Assembly (NCBI GenBank): GCA_020152595.1
Contig: JAIGNY010001621.1
Span: 63,501 to 127,500 of the forward strand
DNA length: 64,000 nt
Origin: Chiridota heheva
Taxonomy: Eukaryota > Echinodermata > Holothuroidea > Apodida > Chiridotidae
Reading direction: 5' to 3'
In this document: piece by piece, positions 49,381 to 62,200 of the stretch
Layout: each line of letters starts with the position of its first letter
Position numbering within the stretch: position 1 is the stretch's first letter
Notes under the pieces: generated by a model
The model's input: the letters and a program-made list of their open reading frames with translations, nothing else
Told to the model about the DNA's origin: nothing
Database searches by the model: none
Translations under genes and position numbers: made by a program

Positions 49381-52300
49381 TGTCAGGTCTTTAGTTAAAC
49401 AATCTGGTTTAATGCAAATCAGGCATTCATTATTGAATCTGTTTTTTTGCTTTTTTTCTTCTTTTCTAAATCCCCAAGAATTGACTTTTGAGTGGCATGC
49501 AAGTAAAAGGTCTGGTATGCTGGCTTTGTAGAATTTAAATTTAAAATTTTTAGAAATGACCGGGCCGCATAAAAAAAATGAGAAGCTATATCTGTATATG
49601 GCTTTTCTGAAAATGTGGCTTTTGTGTGGATTTTTCGAGAATTGTTTGGCCACAAAAAGATATAATTTGGCTTTTTGATCATCAGCATTTTTTTTTTTTT
49701 TTTTGCTAGTCTGCTAGTCTCTGGCTGTATAGAGATTTGCTTGGCTGTAAATATCTTATGTGGCTTCATGATGGCCCATTCTTCAAAGACTTTGATGAAG
49801 AAAAAGGTTTATTTTTTAATTTCATTACTTTTATACCACGTGATATTTTGCATGTTTCAGAAGTTACGTAATAACATTTTTGTTTTATATTTAGTACTAC
49901 ACTTTACCCCTCGCAGATAAACTCCTGGACCAGTGGACCGGCAGTAGCCGATTCCTTTCAATATTTAATATTTTCTTGACTTGATTACAGCTTAACTTTT
50001 AACAATTTCAGCTTAATTTTTTTTTAAAAAAAAAAAAAATGATTTGGCGTTTTGCGCCTGGGATGATCTACCAAACCATGGTTGTGATACAAGAACAATC
50101 TGGATTACTAAGTAGGTTGATATTTGTCATCATATCGTTCAATACTTATGAGTTATTTCATTCGCTCCTCGTTGTGTGTGTTCCATTTGTTGATGGATGG
50201 GTATATTTTGACAGACTGAGAATGTCAAGCGTAAATGGAACATGTTTTGTGATTTCTTCGAATCTTCAACCAGAGAGATGGGATATACCATTTCCCTGCT
50301 GGAACCGCTCCGAATTTGATCTGTGTGGAAATATGAAAAACAAAGTGGTACCTTTAGTCGGTTCTGAACACACATATTATCGTATATAGTCTAAACTGAG
50401 GGGGTACATTTGACAGAAAGGATGAATTTCGTTTACTATGGGTATTTTCAAATGTTGTAGTCTATTACTAAATGACTATATGGTTGATACCTAGTCACGG
50501 TATGGTGACCATGCAGGACGCTGTACGCATAAACGACAAAGGGCGAAACTCAAGGTGAATGCACTTTCCATGACCTGATGACTAGAGTAAGGGCGGACGG
50601 GCAGGAGGTGTCGCCCTTTAAAAACTTATATAGCCACCCATGGAGGCATAACGTACTTTACTGGATCTAACAAACTCTTTTTTCCCTTGTTTCATATCCT
50701 CATTGGAAGTATCAACCAAAGAAAGTGCTCTCGCTGGATTTTCGCCACTTTGCCCTGACTTCTTTCCACCACCCCGGCCCTACGTAACACCCCTTTCCAT
50801 CAATAATTGAAACTAGCGACGTAGATGGCAGAGCATCAAGTTCTGAACAGAACAGGTTTGCTTTCTTTCTGACTTATCAGATTATAGCTGATCATAGTCC
50901 CCAAAAATAAGTTTAAATATGCGTGACGTCGTAATTTATGCCTAGTCCAAGATCACGTGATTCTATGATAAATTATCTATGATAAATGTTCTCACATCAC
51001 TCATATAACATCTTCGCATCAAAATGCTGATAAAATGCAGCCTGGCGTTTTCCAACGGTGTATGTGGGGAGGGGGTGCGTGGGGAGGGGAGGAGAGGGGC
51101 ATAACTTTCCTCTTGGCGGAGGTGGGAAGTTCACAACCACCCGTTTGTTATTTTGCGTCGGTTATTGCAACAACACTCTCCTCAAAGCCCAACTGTATAT
51201 CTCAAACTAACTCACTAACGTTGTAATCCCAAAGAAATTAATTTATTTTCATAAATAACACTATGATGAACTTCCTTCTAACGTTGTGATGCTGGACAAC
51301 CCTTCTCACAACAGCACAATTCTTTTCTTTTGAAAACGTCTGATAAAGTCATTTGACTTTCCGACAACTTTGTCGATAAAAGCACTGAAAGCACTGGTGA
51401 TGGGTTCGATTCATAGTTGTCATTTGTGTAATTGATATGATGTTTAGTCTTCTTACATGTCTTATACATCATTCGATTTTACAGGCAATTTTTGTGTTAA
51501 CATGGAGATTATAACTATTTAGCAATATAATTGAAAGTTTTTGGGCAAAACATTGACTCTAATCATGACAAGACAATCAGTAATAGGTTGGGAATGCCAG
51601 ACACCACTGGGATTAATAGCTTCCCACTTCATGTTTGTGACTCCCAGGTACAGTGCACCTCAGAATGTCTCATCATATACCCATTATAATACCAATTATC
51701 ACACACACTTGTACTTAATTCACAATGGCTCACAGGCCTAGAGTGTATTTACACTTAGCCGTGTATTTACATTTGCCTATGCATGTATGAATCGTGTCAA
51801 ATAAGTTTTCATATCGTTTCACCACAGAAGCTTTTTCTCGAAAATCCACCATACTGCCATAACACACCGAAAAACTTTCTCAGATCTTCTCAGTTTGTGC
51901 GGTTTTGAGGTAAGGATCATTTTGGGAATATTTTAATGCAAAACGTTCCTCAATAAGAACTTTTAAAATAAGTTTACTCGCCGCAAATTTGTGTAAAAAA
52001 TATCATATACTAAATGATTTTCATTTATGTCCATTTTAAGGACTTATTTGTATTTTTGATGTCCTGCCTTGCAAGATTATACTTGATATTATGCTAATAT
52101 AAAAATATATCATCAAACTCTCTTTTGCAATTCATAATTTGATGAAATTTTACGTTCTATGTTGTTCGTGCACACATTGCAAAGTATATGATTTGTTAGC
52201 AATTTGACAAGTCACTTACGCGCGAGCATCGTACAGTAATCTGAATCTGTCTAGTCTATGCACACGTCACGGCCATTTTCATATCCTTTTGCCTTGCTAA

Positions 52301-52919
52301 AGGTTTAGCATTGCTTTCCCGAGAAAACAATTCTTTTTCACAACCCGAAAATGTTCTTTATCTCACACTTTACTGGGTTTCTCTTTTTTTTTTATGATAA
52401 AACGGAAAAAAGGAAATACATCAAGAACTGTAGAAAACTCTTCAAAAAGATACAAATTAAAAAAAGGTATCGTAAACTACTTTCTTATTGCGAAACACGA
52501 TCAAAGAAAGAAGGAGTTAACGTTTTGCAAAGTTTTTCAACTTCCGGTCGGTTTTGACAAGTAAGAGTCTTCGAACAAGTTCGAATCCATCAAAAATAGG
52601 AGAGCAATCATGTGTGTGGCGCTCTACCGTATTTTTGTCACAGATATATAATAATACATCTGCGATTTTTGTTGGAACAGAAAAGAAAAAAGTTGGCGCT
52701 CTTTGAGAAATGATTTGCAAGTCTTTCGTGATTTATAAAGGTAGCACGATATTAATGAAAACTTAAATTCGGGATCTTTTCAGTATTCTGGGCCCGTTTT
52801 TGAATTCGAATCAAAATGTACGCACACAATAAACCATCAGGCCGCGAGCCGGCCTCTTTGCAGGCGTGGCTAACCTTGAGCATATAGATCGAAATTAGCA
52901 TGTACCGCTCAGATGGCAC
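49381..52919. other. Non-coding DNA, no gene recognised
   Basis: A T-run lies at ~49687-49703 and an A-run just before 50039. A 116-codon plus-strand frame at 50039-50389 starts in the A-run, overlaps a minus-strand frame and matches no family I know. A G-rich run lies at 51063-51103. A 68-codon frame at 52351-52557 is Lys-rich and unassigned. Confidence 0.45.
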
Positions 52920-53680
52920 CGGTTAGAAAATTGCTTAAAATCGTTCGATGGCGAAGCCGTGGTAGGAGTCCAGAGACTGAAGCCCCGGAAGCATTGCGTT
53001 TCTCATAAGTTTGGGAGCAGAACATTGCTTAATAGTGTGTCCTAGTCCCTGGAAGGCTCCAGTGAAAGCCCTGCATTTCTCGCGAATTTTGAGAGCAGAA
53101 AACTGCTTAATGTTGTGTCAACTTTAAGGTTGAAACTTTGTAAGGTGCCCAAGGGGGAAGCCCCTGGAACTTCCTGGTTTCTCGTAATTTTTATAACATG
53201 AAATTGCTTAAACTCATGTCAATTGCAGGGCACTGTTTAGGAAATCGTTTAAAATTAAGAGCGAAGCCCTGGTGATTTTGATAGCAACAAATTACTTAAA
53301 AGGATGTCAAATCTAGGGACGAAGCTTATGGAATATTGCTTTATATTGTGTCAACTCCAAGGATGAAGCCTGGGTATGGGCCTAGATTGCGAAGCATCGG
53401 AAGTCCTACGTTTCTGGTGATTTGGGAAGCAAAAAATAGCTTGAAATTGTAAGCCCGGAAGCTCTAACATTTTCCTTGATTTTGATAACAGGAAATTGTT
53501 TTAAAATGTGTTAAATCTATTGGGCGAAGCAGCTATACGTTTCTCGTGATTTATAAATCAGAACATTTGTTTGACATTGTGTCATGCAAATCTAGGGGCG
53601 AAGCACGGGAAGCATGCATTTCTTGCGATTATGATAGCAGAATTTGTTGTATCATTGTGTCAAATCCAGGTGAACAGGTG
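52920..53680. repeat. Degenerate tandem array, ~70-90 bp unit, about nine units
   Basis: The words GAAGCCC(C)GGAAGC, TTTCTCGTGATTTT, GAGAGCAGAAAATTGCTTAA and TTGTGTCAAATCTAGGG recur in the same order from ~52930 to 53675. Starts of the GCTTAA landmark are near 52933, 53027, 53115, 53206, 53293, 53335, 53429, 53494 and 53563. Units differ in length and sequence, so the array is old. No reading frame runs through it. Confidence 0.75.
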
Positions 53681-53746
53681 AAGTTGAGCGTTCAAAAAAT
53701 GCTCATATGTATGTATCATAAACTCTCAATCCATTACTTTGCTAAA

Positions 53747-54238
53747 CAGTCCGGTTCAGGCTCCCGATCGGGAGATTTTCCAATCGGGAGATTTCTTGTC
53801 ATTATAGCCCATAATGCATCTTTCCAAATTCAAATCTCTGTAAAGAAATACATAACGGTAAAATTGAACTGAGTCAAAGGTAGGAAAAATACATGCGAAA
53901 TATTCAAATTTTATTGGTGTAACAAAACGATGAAATTATTTTCTCCATTTTCACCAGCGCAAATTTGACTTTCACCAGTAAATTTTAATCTTAAAAATTA
54001 ATTTCAATATTTTTTGAAGAGCAGATTTTAACATTTTAATCATCAGCAAAAGCTCAGATTTTACAGAAATATTAATTCCAATATAATTATCAAAGTATAC
54101 AACTTTAGAATGACAGAATTTAACAAGTAAAAAGAAATTAACGGCTGAACTTATTAGCACAAATTTAAATTATGGTCACTGCGCATGTCTTGATCTCCTA
54201 ATCGGGAGATCTCCCAATCGGGAACGTGGAATGGACTG
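53747..54238 (+). mobile_element. CAGTCCGG-end non-autonomous element, copy G (subfamily 2)
   Basis: A 492 bp element. The left end is CAGTCCGGTTCAGGCTCCCG; the right end, inverted, is CAGTCCATTCCACGTTCCCG. Two CCCGATCGGGAG/CCAATCGGGAG motifs occur on the left and two related ones on the right. The interior matches copy A (2705-3257). Flanks CTAAA/TTGAA differ by two transitions. Confidence 0.85.
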
Positions 54239-55639
54239 TTGAATATTTTGTTGTTTGTGTGACAAGGGCCAAACCCTAATTTCACAAAATACATAATTGA
54301 ATTAAGTTGAATAAAAATTGTAATTAATATGAGAGCTCACAAAGTTCTTTCGTGAAGATTCCAATCTTTCAAGCATGATTTTCTGCCTGTTATAACTGTA
54401 GCCTAGTTGCGTGTGAATGTGCCTACTTTCACTCTACTTCGAATTAATACTTATAAGTAGCTGCTACCTCACAGGTAGTACACCATCAGTTACAAAGTTG
54501 AAATATTGAAATGCTAATCATGCAAAAAAAGTTCAAATTTGAAATAAATTTGTAAATAGAGGATTGAATATTATTTTAAAGTTAGTTTTCAACAGTTAAA
54601 TCTGCGTACAATACTTCAATAGACAAAGAATAGTAGAGAAGGCAATGTCTGAAATATGCGCTCATGCCTGAAATATCCTCTGTACATTTGTTTGCTTATA
54701 CCTTTCACAAAAACTGATACAAAATGGGTTTTTGCAAACCTTATATTGATGAAAATGTCGACAAACACAGAAATAGAATCTTCATAATTATGTCCGACAT
54801 GTCCGAGAACTTGATTATATTATTTTATTTCTGTATTAAAGTTGTCTTTTCCTGTTCATTGTCAATTTTCCAAAGACTTTATCTCATAATCTCTAGGTAT
54901 TTCAAATTACATCTCAAAATGTCAAATGAATTACAAATCCGTTTGCTAAAGTCTAAAAGTATAGCCTATGACTGTATGTGAAACACCGACGTTATAGATA
55001 CTGGGCCGGGCGAACAAGAGACTGCGCTAGTTTCTAGTGCAGCAGTTCTCCTATAAACAGCAGAAAAAAGTATAGTCTTTGTAATCAGGTGATGGGGATT
55101 TCATTAATAAAATCGCAATACAACTTTCATGTTCTACATGCAAATACAGCGGCTCCTATAGTTACAACACTTGGTTATTTTTTGGTTTAACGAAGCTGAT
55201 TTTTATGTTTCCAAAATTTGTTAGAGTCACTATCTGCAGATTATGTCATTTTGAAAATAAGTCTCAAAACATATCATAGCCAATATAGGTTTACCACCAA
55301 ATTCTATAAATATTCTACCTCTAGGAGAGCTGGGTTGGTTTTTCTTTTAAAAGTCAAACAATACTAAAGCAAATAACTTATTGGTCAGTTAATTAAGACT
55401 TCTTATTCTTGATAAAGACAGGCATCAAACTCATTGTTATGTAGAACAAAGAGTATTGGGGCAAAGGAGTGCTATCATGGGGACTGTGTGTTAAAAATAT
55501 TTTGTATGAAACTGGGTTTGCTAATGTTTGGCAAGGGCAGGGAGAAGGGATCATATGCATTTTTATACCGCGTACTTTTGCGAAGCAAATTTGCTGCGAT
55601 CTCAAATCAGCAGGGCATATTCTTCAGAAAACTTGGCAC
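54239..55639. other. Non-coding DNA, no gene recognised
   Basis: An 85-codon plus-strand frame at 54724-54981 has no recognisable family. Nothing else stands out. Confidence 0.45.
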
Positions 55640-56121
55640 ACTCAACTCTTGAGATCAAGATCAATTTGGTGGTCAAGCCGGTGGGTCAGATTCTCCTTTT
55701 AAAGAAACTGCCCGCAAAGGAAAAGAATTTCCCGAAAATGGAGTTACAGTAGGAATAGCTCCAACAACCGAAAAAATTGTACACAAATGAAAGAAGTTTC
55801 CTTTAAATTGGCCCACAAATTTCCGAAATTTTTTCGATAAATAAAGGCTGGTCCAAAAAGGAAGGAAATTGCCCGAAAACCGAAGAAAATTGCCCGAAAA
55901 CAAAATAAATTTCTCAAAAATTGAAGAAAAAAAATAAAAAAATGAAGGAATATTTCCCGAAAATCGAAGGATATTTTCCGAAAATCTGAGATTTATCGAT
56001 CAGGAACAATTTGAAAGTTAATAGAAACTTAATTTAGCAGTGCAATTTTTCCTCTTGTAACATGGAATTTCCCCCAATCCCGCCCCCTTCCCTCCGAGAG
56101 GGTACCCTTCGTACACCCCTG
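55640..56121 (-). mobile_element. hAT-like element (inverted copy)
   Basis: The end at 56121 reads, on the minus strand, CAGGGGTGTACGAAGGGTAC. The interior contains repeated CCGAAAATCGAAGGA- and CCGAAAACCGAAG-type units, the inverse of the TTTTCGG minisatellite of the 23595 element. The other end is uncertain. Confidence 0.62.
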
Positions 56122-56999
56122 TTTTTAATGTATAAAAAAATCGAAATACATGAAAGAAAGGACAGCTCAAAATCTGTAATGTAATTCTTTCAATTTAAAT
56201 CAACCCCAGAATGCCTTACTAAATTTTGATGAAAAGCATGATTAAAGCTTAATTAAAGAACATTGGGGAAAGATTGAAAACAAGGAATTTCATTGGTTTT
56301 CTCTTAATTATGTCACACATTTAAACACAAATTTGTATAATTTATCATAATAAGGCCTTTAAATTCTAAATGCTTCACATGGGATTTGCTACGTTCATGG
56401 TTTATAGGCCTAGTGTATTTTCAAGTTGTTGCTATCTGTCTGAATCTTTAAATTAAACATAAACCTCAAATTTGTAACTCAGCAAATGATAACAAAAGCC
56501 ATCCAGCTAGCGAAAACTAATCTTAATACCTACAAGGCATGCTACTTTGTCATATTATTAATGCTTTAAGTAATGAGACTGTCATTTTTACCTGATTTGT
56601 CTTACAATCAAGCCTATGATCAAATCGTTGACCTACATGCATTCCTGATTTATTTGATCTAATTTGACTTTGTCAGTAACTTGATAACTTAATACTTTTA
56701 TCATTTTGCTATACAACATTCTTACCTCGTAAATTAATGATTTCAATGAAAAATGCGTACCTCTGACATAAAAAAATACCTCAGGAAATGCCTTAATATT
56801 CTAGACAAATTAGTCTATATGACGTCATAAAAGATTAATTTCCATAAAACTAGGTTAAATTTTAATTCAAACAGCGTATATTTTAAGGGCAATTTTCCCT
56901 GTTTGAGCTTCTGCATCATACACATATTAAGTTTTATGTCTCTCCTGTGCATTCCATCGCATCATAGATCTGTAGATAGATTTGGGAGTTTTCATGTGA
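56122..56999. other. Non-coding DNA, no gene recognised
   Basis: AT-rich, featureless. Confidence 0.5.
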
Positions 57000-57380
57000 C
57001 AAAAGATGTCGAAAAAACAAAAACGTGAAGAAAGCTTTTCAAAATCTTATTCCGTTAAGGAGATATTTAGGTTTAAAGTTTGGCTGTTTGGTATCATTTG
57101 TTTAGAAACGACTGAAATCAGACTAGTTGTGATGTCACACCCTCAGCTTCCCCAAAGTCTGTATGCATTCTGATACATTTTTATGAGAGTATTTGGTTTT
57201 ATAAGTGTTTTTAAAGCTGTTGGATATTTCACAAAAGTACTAAAACAGAAGTTAGTGAGGTGCACATTTACCACCTCAAGAAAGTTTGAAGAAAACAAAT
57301 AATAAAGTAGTAAGATAATAAATTAATTTGTTAAGAAAGTGATGATGAGTGTGAGCAAGACTAGACTTTTCCACACCAGT
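57000..57380 (+). mobile_element. T3 MITE, partial copy
   Basis: TCTTATTCCGTTAAGGAGATA, TGGTATCATTTGT and GAAATCAGACTAGTTGTGAT match the arms of the MITE at 22237-22789. CACCTCAAGAAAGTTTGAAG matches the inverse of its interior (~22475-22500). The termini with TTAA are not preserved. Confidence 0.65.
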
Positions 57381-59216
57381 CATTTCTTCAAAAATGAGAC
57401 ATAACTTTAAACTTGAACATACTGACAGAAGTGGTTTCTTTACCGTTTTGTTCCTTTTGTTGATGATAATCAAGCTCTGCGTCTAATAATGCATGTCAGC
57501 GTATCGTAATTCTGCACATCTGTTGAAAAATTGCAAGTTAAAGCGTTGCGAGACTGTTACAGTAGGAAACATGACCTCGATTGACCCGAAACCCGCAAAC
57601 TTTAATCAAAATCACGTGACAATCAATTTAAATTCGAGTGATGAATTTCCATTTAATCTCTGTTCTAGATCAGGGCAATTTGCTCTAAAACCGAAGAACA
57701 CATATTCATTGTATGGATACACAATAAAAGACACGACTTTTAAGAATTAACGACATCGTTTTATGTCACAATGTGAGCACTACTTTTCGCACAACAGCCT
57801 ACGAAAGATAAAAACGTGATAAAATTGACAACCGACCGATACAAAAAGGAAGGGAAAAAAATTACGGAAAAAACAACTTACCATTTCGTGAAGTAAAATC
57901 AAATGTTGTTTAAGCAATTTCAAATTCATCTAAGGACAAATCACAAACCAAGAGCCTAAGAAAAGTTATATCACGATTCGATTAGATCCGCTGTCGGACT
58001 GAATTGAACGCCATGATTATAACGCATGCGCATTTAGTGTATGTCCGTAAAACGGATGTACAACACCAATAGACGATCTACAGCGCTGCTGCCTCTCAAA
58101 AACAACTGATGTTATTGGAGGGGAAATAAACGCTTGAGGTTTACAATATACTCCTAAATTCGATTGTATATCAAAAGAAAGAGTTTTTTTGTGATTTATA
58201 AGAGTAATTTCATACCTTATTTCAAGACTACCCGTTATATCAGCTTTAGCTTTTGAAAAACCAGATACCTCCCAATTTTTATAACTGTCAAGTTTAGATA
58301 GATAAGTAGGCCCCATAAGTATTTTACGGACCCAATTTACCTCATTTAATAATATGAAGTAGCATCTATTACAAATTTTTTGACATTTTTTTATTTTTGT
58401 ATTCCTCTCTGCCAACAATCGAACACAATTTTATGAAATTTAGTGAGAGGGGCTCTGAGTTTTCATATTTCGCCTGAAAATTGAGTTGTTTATCTATTAC
58501 TCTTTTGGTATTTTGTGGCAAAAGTTTGGGTTTTTTTTTTTTATCATGGGCCACCCCAACCCCTCCCCCAATAGCCCCCCATAGGTCATCACTGTTTAAT
58601 GGGAACCCCCTTGTTGAATTATTAAGAACACATTACTGTAAAGGGGCAGGCTTCTAAAAAAAGTTGTACAAATGTTAATTTGCAGCTATTCTCATATACA
58701 TAGCCTGAACAATAACATGCTCTGTAGTCAGTGGTGAAGCCACGGGGTGAATGGGGGAGGGGTCCTTTTACAAAAATTTTCAAAAAGTGGGATAATCTTT
58801 GTTGTTTATATATATTTCGCTTTTCAAATTGCCTTCAGAATTGAGCTAAATTTGAACACTTTTGTCTTTGGAGGGGGTCTTGGACCCCTCACTTTTTAAA
58901 TGCTGGCTACACCACAATCAGTGGTGCATCTATCGTCCTTGGGGGAGGGTTTTTTGTGTTCGGGTCCTTGTCCAAGTGTTTGCAATATGACATTGCTTGA
59001 GCCGCTTACAATTACGTTGAGATGTACGCAAACACTTTAATCACACTGGCATAGTACTATAGCATGGAGGTTTACCCATTAAAACTGGTACCTCATTGGC
59101 TAGAGACTCTGGGAATAAAAGCACAAACCTGATATGCTGGCACTTTTATCTCCAAGTCACTTGTGTCTCCTTACTAAGAACGTCGCTGGGTATTCTGATT
59201 GAGCTCAGGGTCTTCT
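57381..59216. other. Mostly non-coding DNA with two unassigned frames
   Basis: An 85-codon plus-strand frame (57493-57750, true ATG) and a minus-strand frame of up to 133 codons (58017-58418) have ordinary amino-acid composition but no domain I recognise. Either could be an exon of an unknown gene or chance. Around 58733-58915 the paired words CAGTGGTGAAGCCA and TGGCTACACCAC suggest a short hAT-like element. Confidence 0.35.
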
Positions 59217-59293
59217 GATGGTGGTGGTGGAGGAGGAGGGTGTGGGGAGGGGGGGGGGGTGGGGGTGGAGGGGGGAAGGGAGGGGGGGGGTTG
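59217..59293 (+). repeat. G-rich tract with G-quadruplex potential
   Basis: Starts GGTGGTGGTGGAGGAGGAGG and continues with several runs of 5-9 G to 59290. More than four G-runs separated by short loops on the plus strand. The frames through it are low-complexity. Confidence 0.85.
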
Positions 59294-62200
59294 AGGCATC
59301 AGTTTTCAAACTGGGTGGATTTATGAGGGTTCCCAAAAAGAACGGTTGGATTTCCAACTGCCATGTTAATTTTCCAACTGGCGTCCCATTTTGTTTGGGG
59401 GAGGGGGAGGCACCCCAACCCCATAAAATGACGGCTCTGCTCCTTACCAACCATGTTGTAACATACCTGGTAGGAATGTTTATCTCTGAAAGTTTTATAA
59501 CTCACCTGTGTAACATGGAACTCCAGACTTGGTTTAATTAACATTCCAGCTTTAAATAAGTCTGTCCATCTGTCATGAATTTAAGTGGTTCTTCTTCTGT
59601 GGAATGTGAGGCAAACTGTCAATTGGGAGTGAATAGGGTGGGACATGAAGGGCACTGTCACTAAGAAATCCATTGGAAAATAAAACTCTTGACCAATAGA
59701 AGATCATAAATAGTTGCATGTAAGGGGTATGCATAACACCGCTGAGGAGCAGTCCCCACCACGGAGCTCGGATAACCTATAATATTAAAACACTATCAAG
59801 AGGGCTGGGGCAGCCTATCGCAAACAATCATGGGAAAGGCCTGAGAAGAGTAAAATGATAGGAAAATCAGTGACTATAAGGCGTATAAGTGATATAGTCA
59901 GAGGGCTGTGCCGGGTCTCCTTGTCACTAACTGCCAGTCTGTCAATGTTATGATACTATTTTCATCTGGATGTCCTTGAAGATCATCTGAATGATCCAAG
60001 GTGCTTCCAAGTTTCCAAACAGAAATCGAGTTATTATAGGTCACTGCAAATTTTCCATTCACTGAATTCCAACCCCACTGTGTAAATAAACCGTTTTCAG
60101 AAAATCCTGAATGTTTAATACAGGGTCTTATCTAAGGTTTCACATGAGTGGCATAATCCAATAAATAACCAAACGTGGCACCACCACAGTACTATAGAGT
60201 CCCCAACCCAATGAGCATATCTTAATCAAGATCATGATAGCAATTTTTCATTTTAAAGGGAAAATGTACCTCTGTAACAGACATACATCAATATTTGAAT
60301 GAAAGGTAAGTATTAACACAATGTGGTTTCCTTTCCCGCTTAAAATTTTGCCTCACACTTTTCAATGAAATCATTGTAGCACTTTTGTTTTTTCAAATCC
60401 AATTAAATTTTAAAACTGATAGTGCATTACTCTTTTCCCATTATCTATTAAATCATCTCAAAAATAAGCATTTTAAAATTGGTCATAACTTTTCTCTGGG
60501 CTGTCAGATTGCATAGAAAATCTTTTCAAAATTACTTTTATACTTTCCATCTTTGTTTCTGACAAAAATAAACAAATACATTTTTGGATTGGTTTCGTGT
60601 TACACAACACATTACTTTACGAGTGCAGGACATTCATGTGTACCTTGCAGGTCTGTTACATTAAGCCTGTCTGCTATTTCAATTAAAAAAAGTGGCTCCA
60701 TCAGATCTACAGTAACCTATAACACAAAATACATACAAAACTGGTATGTCTATCCTTGTCTGAGGCAGATGAATTTATACATAAATAATTAGGGGAAATA
60801 AATGGTACACAAATACATACATTCACAAAACACTTAAGAAAAGTCAAAGAAAATACTTTATTTGATAGTACAATTTATTCATCTCTTTTGGTTCAAATGT
60901 AAGTCTGGTTTCAACTTCATCACAAATAAGCAATGCATTAAACCCTTCGTATGTATAAATGCTTCTTTTAAGATATATGGATGTGTAGCAGCAACTTATG
61001 CTAAATTGCTTTAAATTCCATGGAAAATAACAAAAAGCAAATTATCCAAATCAGTTACAAATTGACCATTTTAGAGCATTTTAAATTTTCAGGCCAAAAT
61101 ATGCAAATTTTTCTTCTTCTTCTCATGTATGAGTGGGCGGAAATTCCTATTTTCTTATGTAACCTCTTTCTTTTGTTTTTTAATTCATTGTCACACATTT
61201 GTGAAAAATGAAAACAAAAATTAACCAAACGTTTTTAAATGTTGACCATACCCTTAACCATAATCTAGCAGAAATAGACTTTGTCCTCATTTTCAAGAAC
61301 TGAAATTTATGAATGAAATATAACAAATTACATAAAGCTTTTCACCTACCCATTCGTAAACTTTTAAATTTTGATTTGGACTACAGGTATATTCTACTTT
61401 ATATCTGAGCAAGCTTGTTTTGAAGGACCAGGCATCAGTTAATAATGTAATTGAAGTTAGTTTTAAATTCAGTATTCTAAAGCGTTGTGAAATAACACAA
61501 CAAATCAATGTTCACCTATCTGCCTATTCACACAAATGCAAAGTGTTGGTTGTCTCGTGAGTGGAACTGCCCTTCATTTTCCTTTTTTTTTTTCTTCTTC
61601 GAAATTGTAATCTGCAATAGTTTTAAAGAGAGCAACTAGCATTTGTTTTGTCATATCCCACAATAAAAAATAAATTCTCTCAGTCAATAGAAGAAAAAGA
61701 CAATATATTACAATATACAAATAGTTTATATCATAGTGCATTACATCACATATTATACATACCCTTAATAAAGCTCAATTTTTGATTTGCTGTGTCTGAA
61801 ACTTAATATGCTTTTTAACTAGACTTCCTTGTCAATATTTTCTTGCACCAAACTGTAAAGAAAATGTTGTAGATGTCACTAGTCTTTTATGACAGCCTTT
61901 CGAAGTATGTGCCTATGATGTACTACAAATAAAAGATTATTAGATATCAACAAATCTATCAATGCCTCAACCTGATGTCAGAAAATGGACAAAAAATCTC
62001 ATCAATTTATTCTGAAAGAATCCTTAGAAAGTTCAACTTATTTTCCTGCTCCTCCACATCATTTCTTTTTGTACAGTGCATAGAAATGCTTAACATGATT
62101 TTGCACTCTAGAAATTAATTATTGTTTTATAATAATAACATTATTGTTAAAGATGGTAATTATTGACCATTGTCCAGTTACATGGCACTTTACTTTTTCT

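Noticed and set aside
50039-50389. 116-codon frame starting in an A-run
   Set aside because: No recognisable domain, an overlapping minus-strand frame, and no supporting context.
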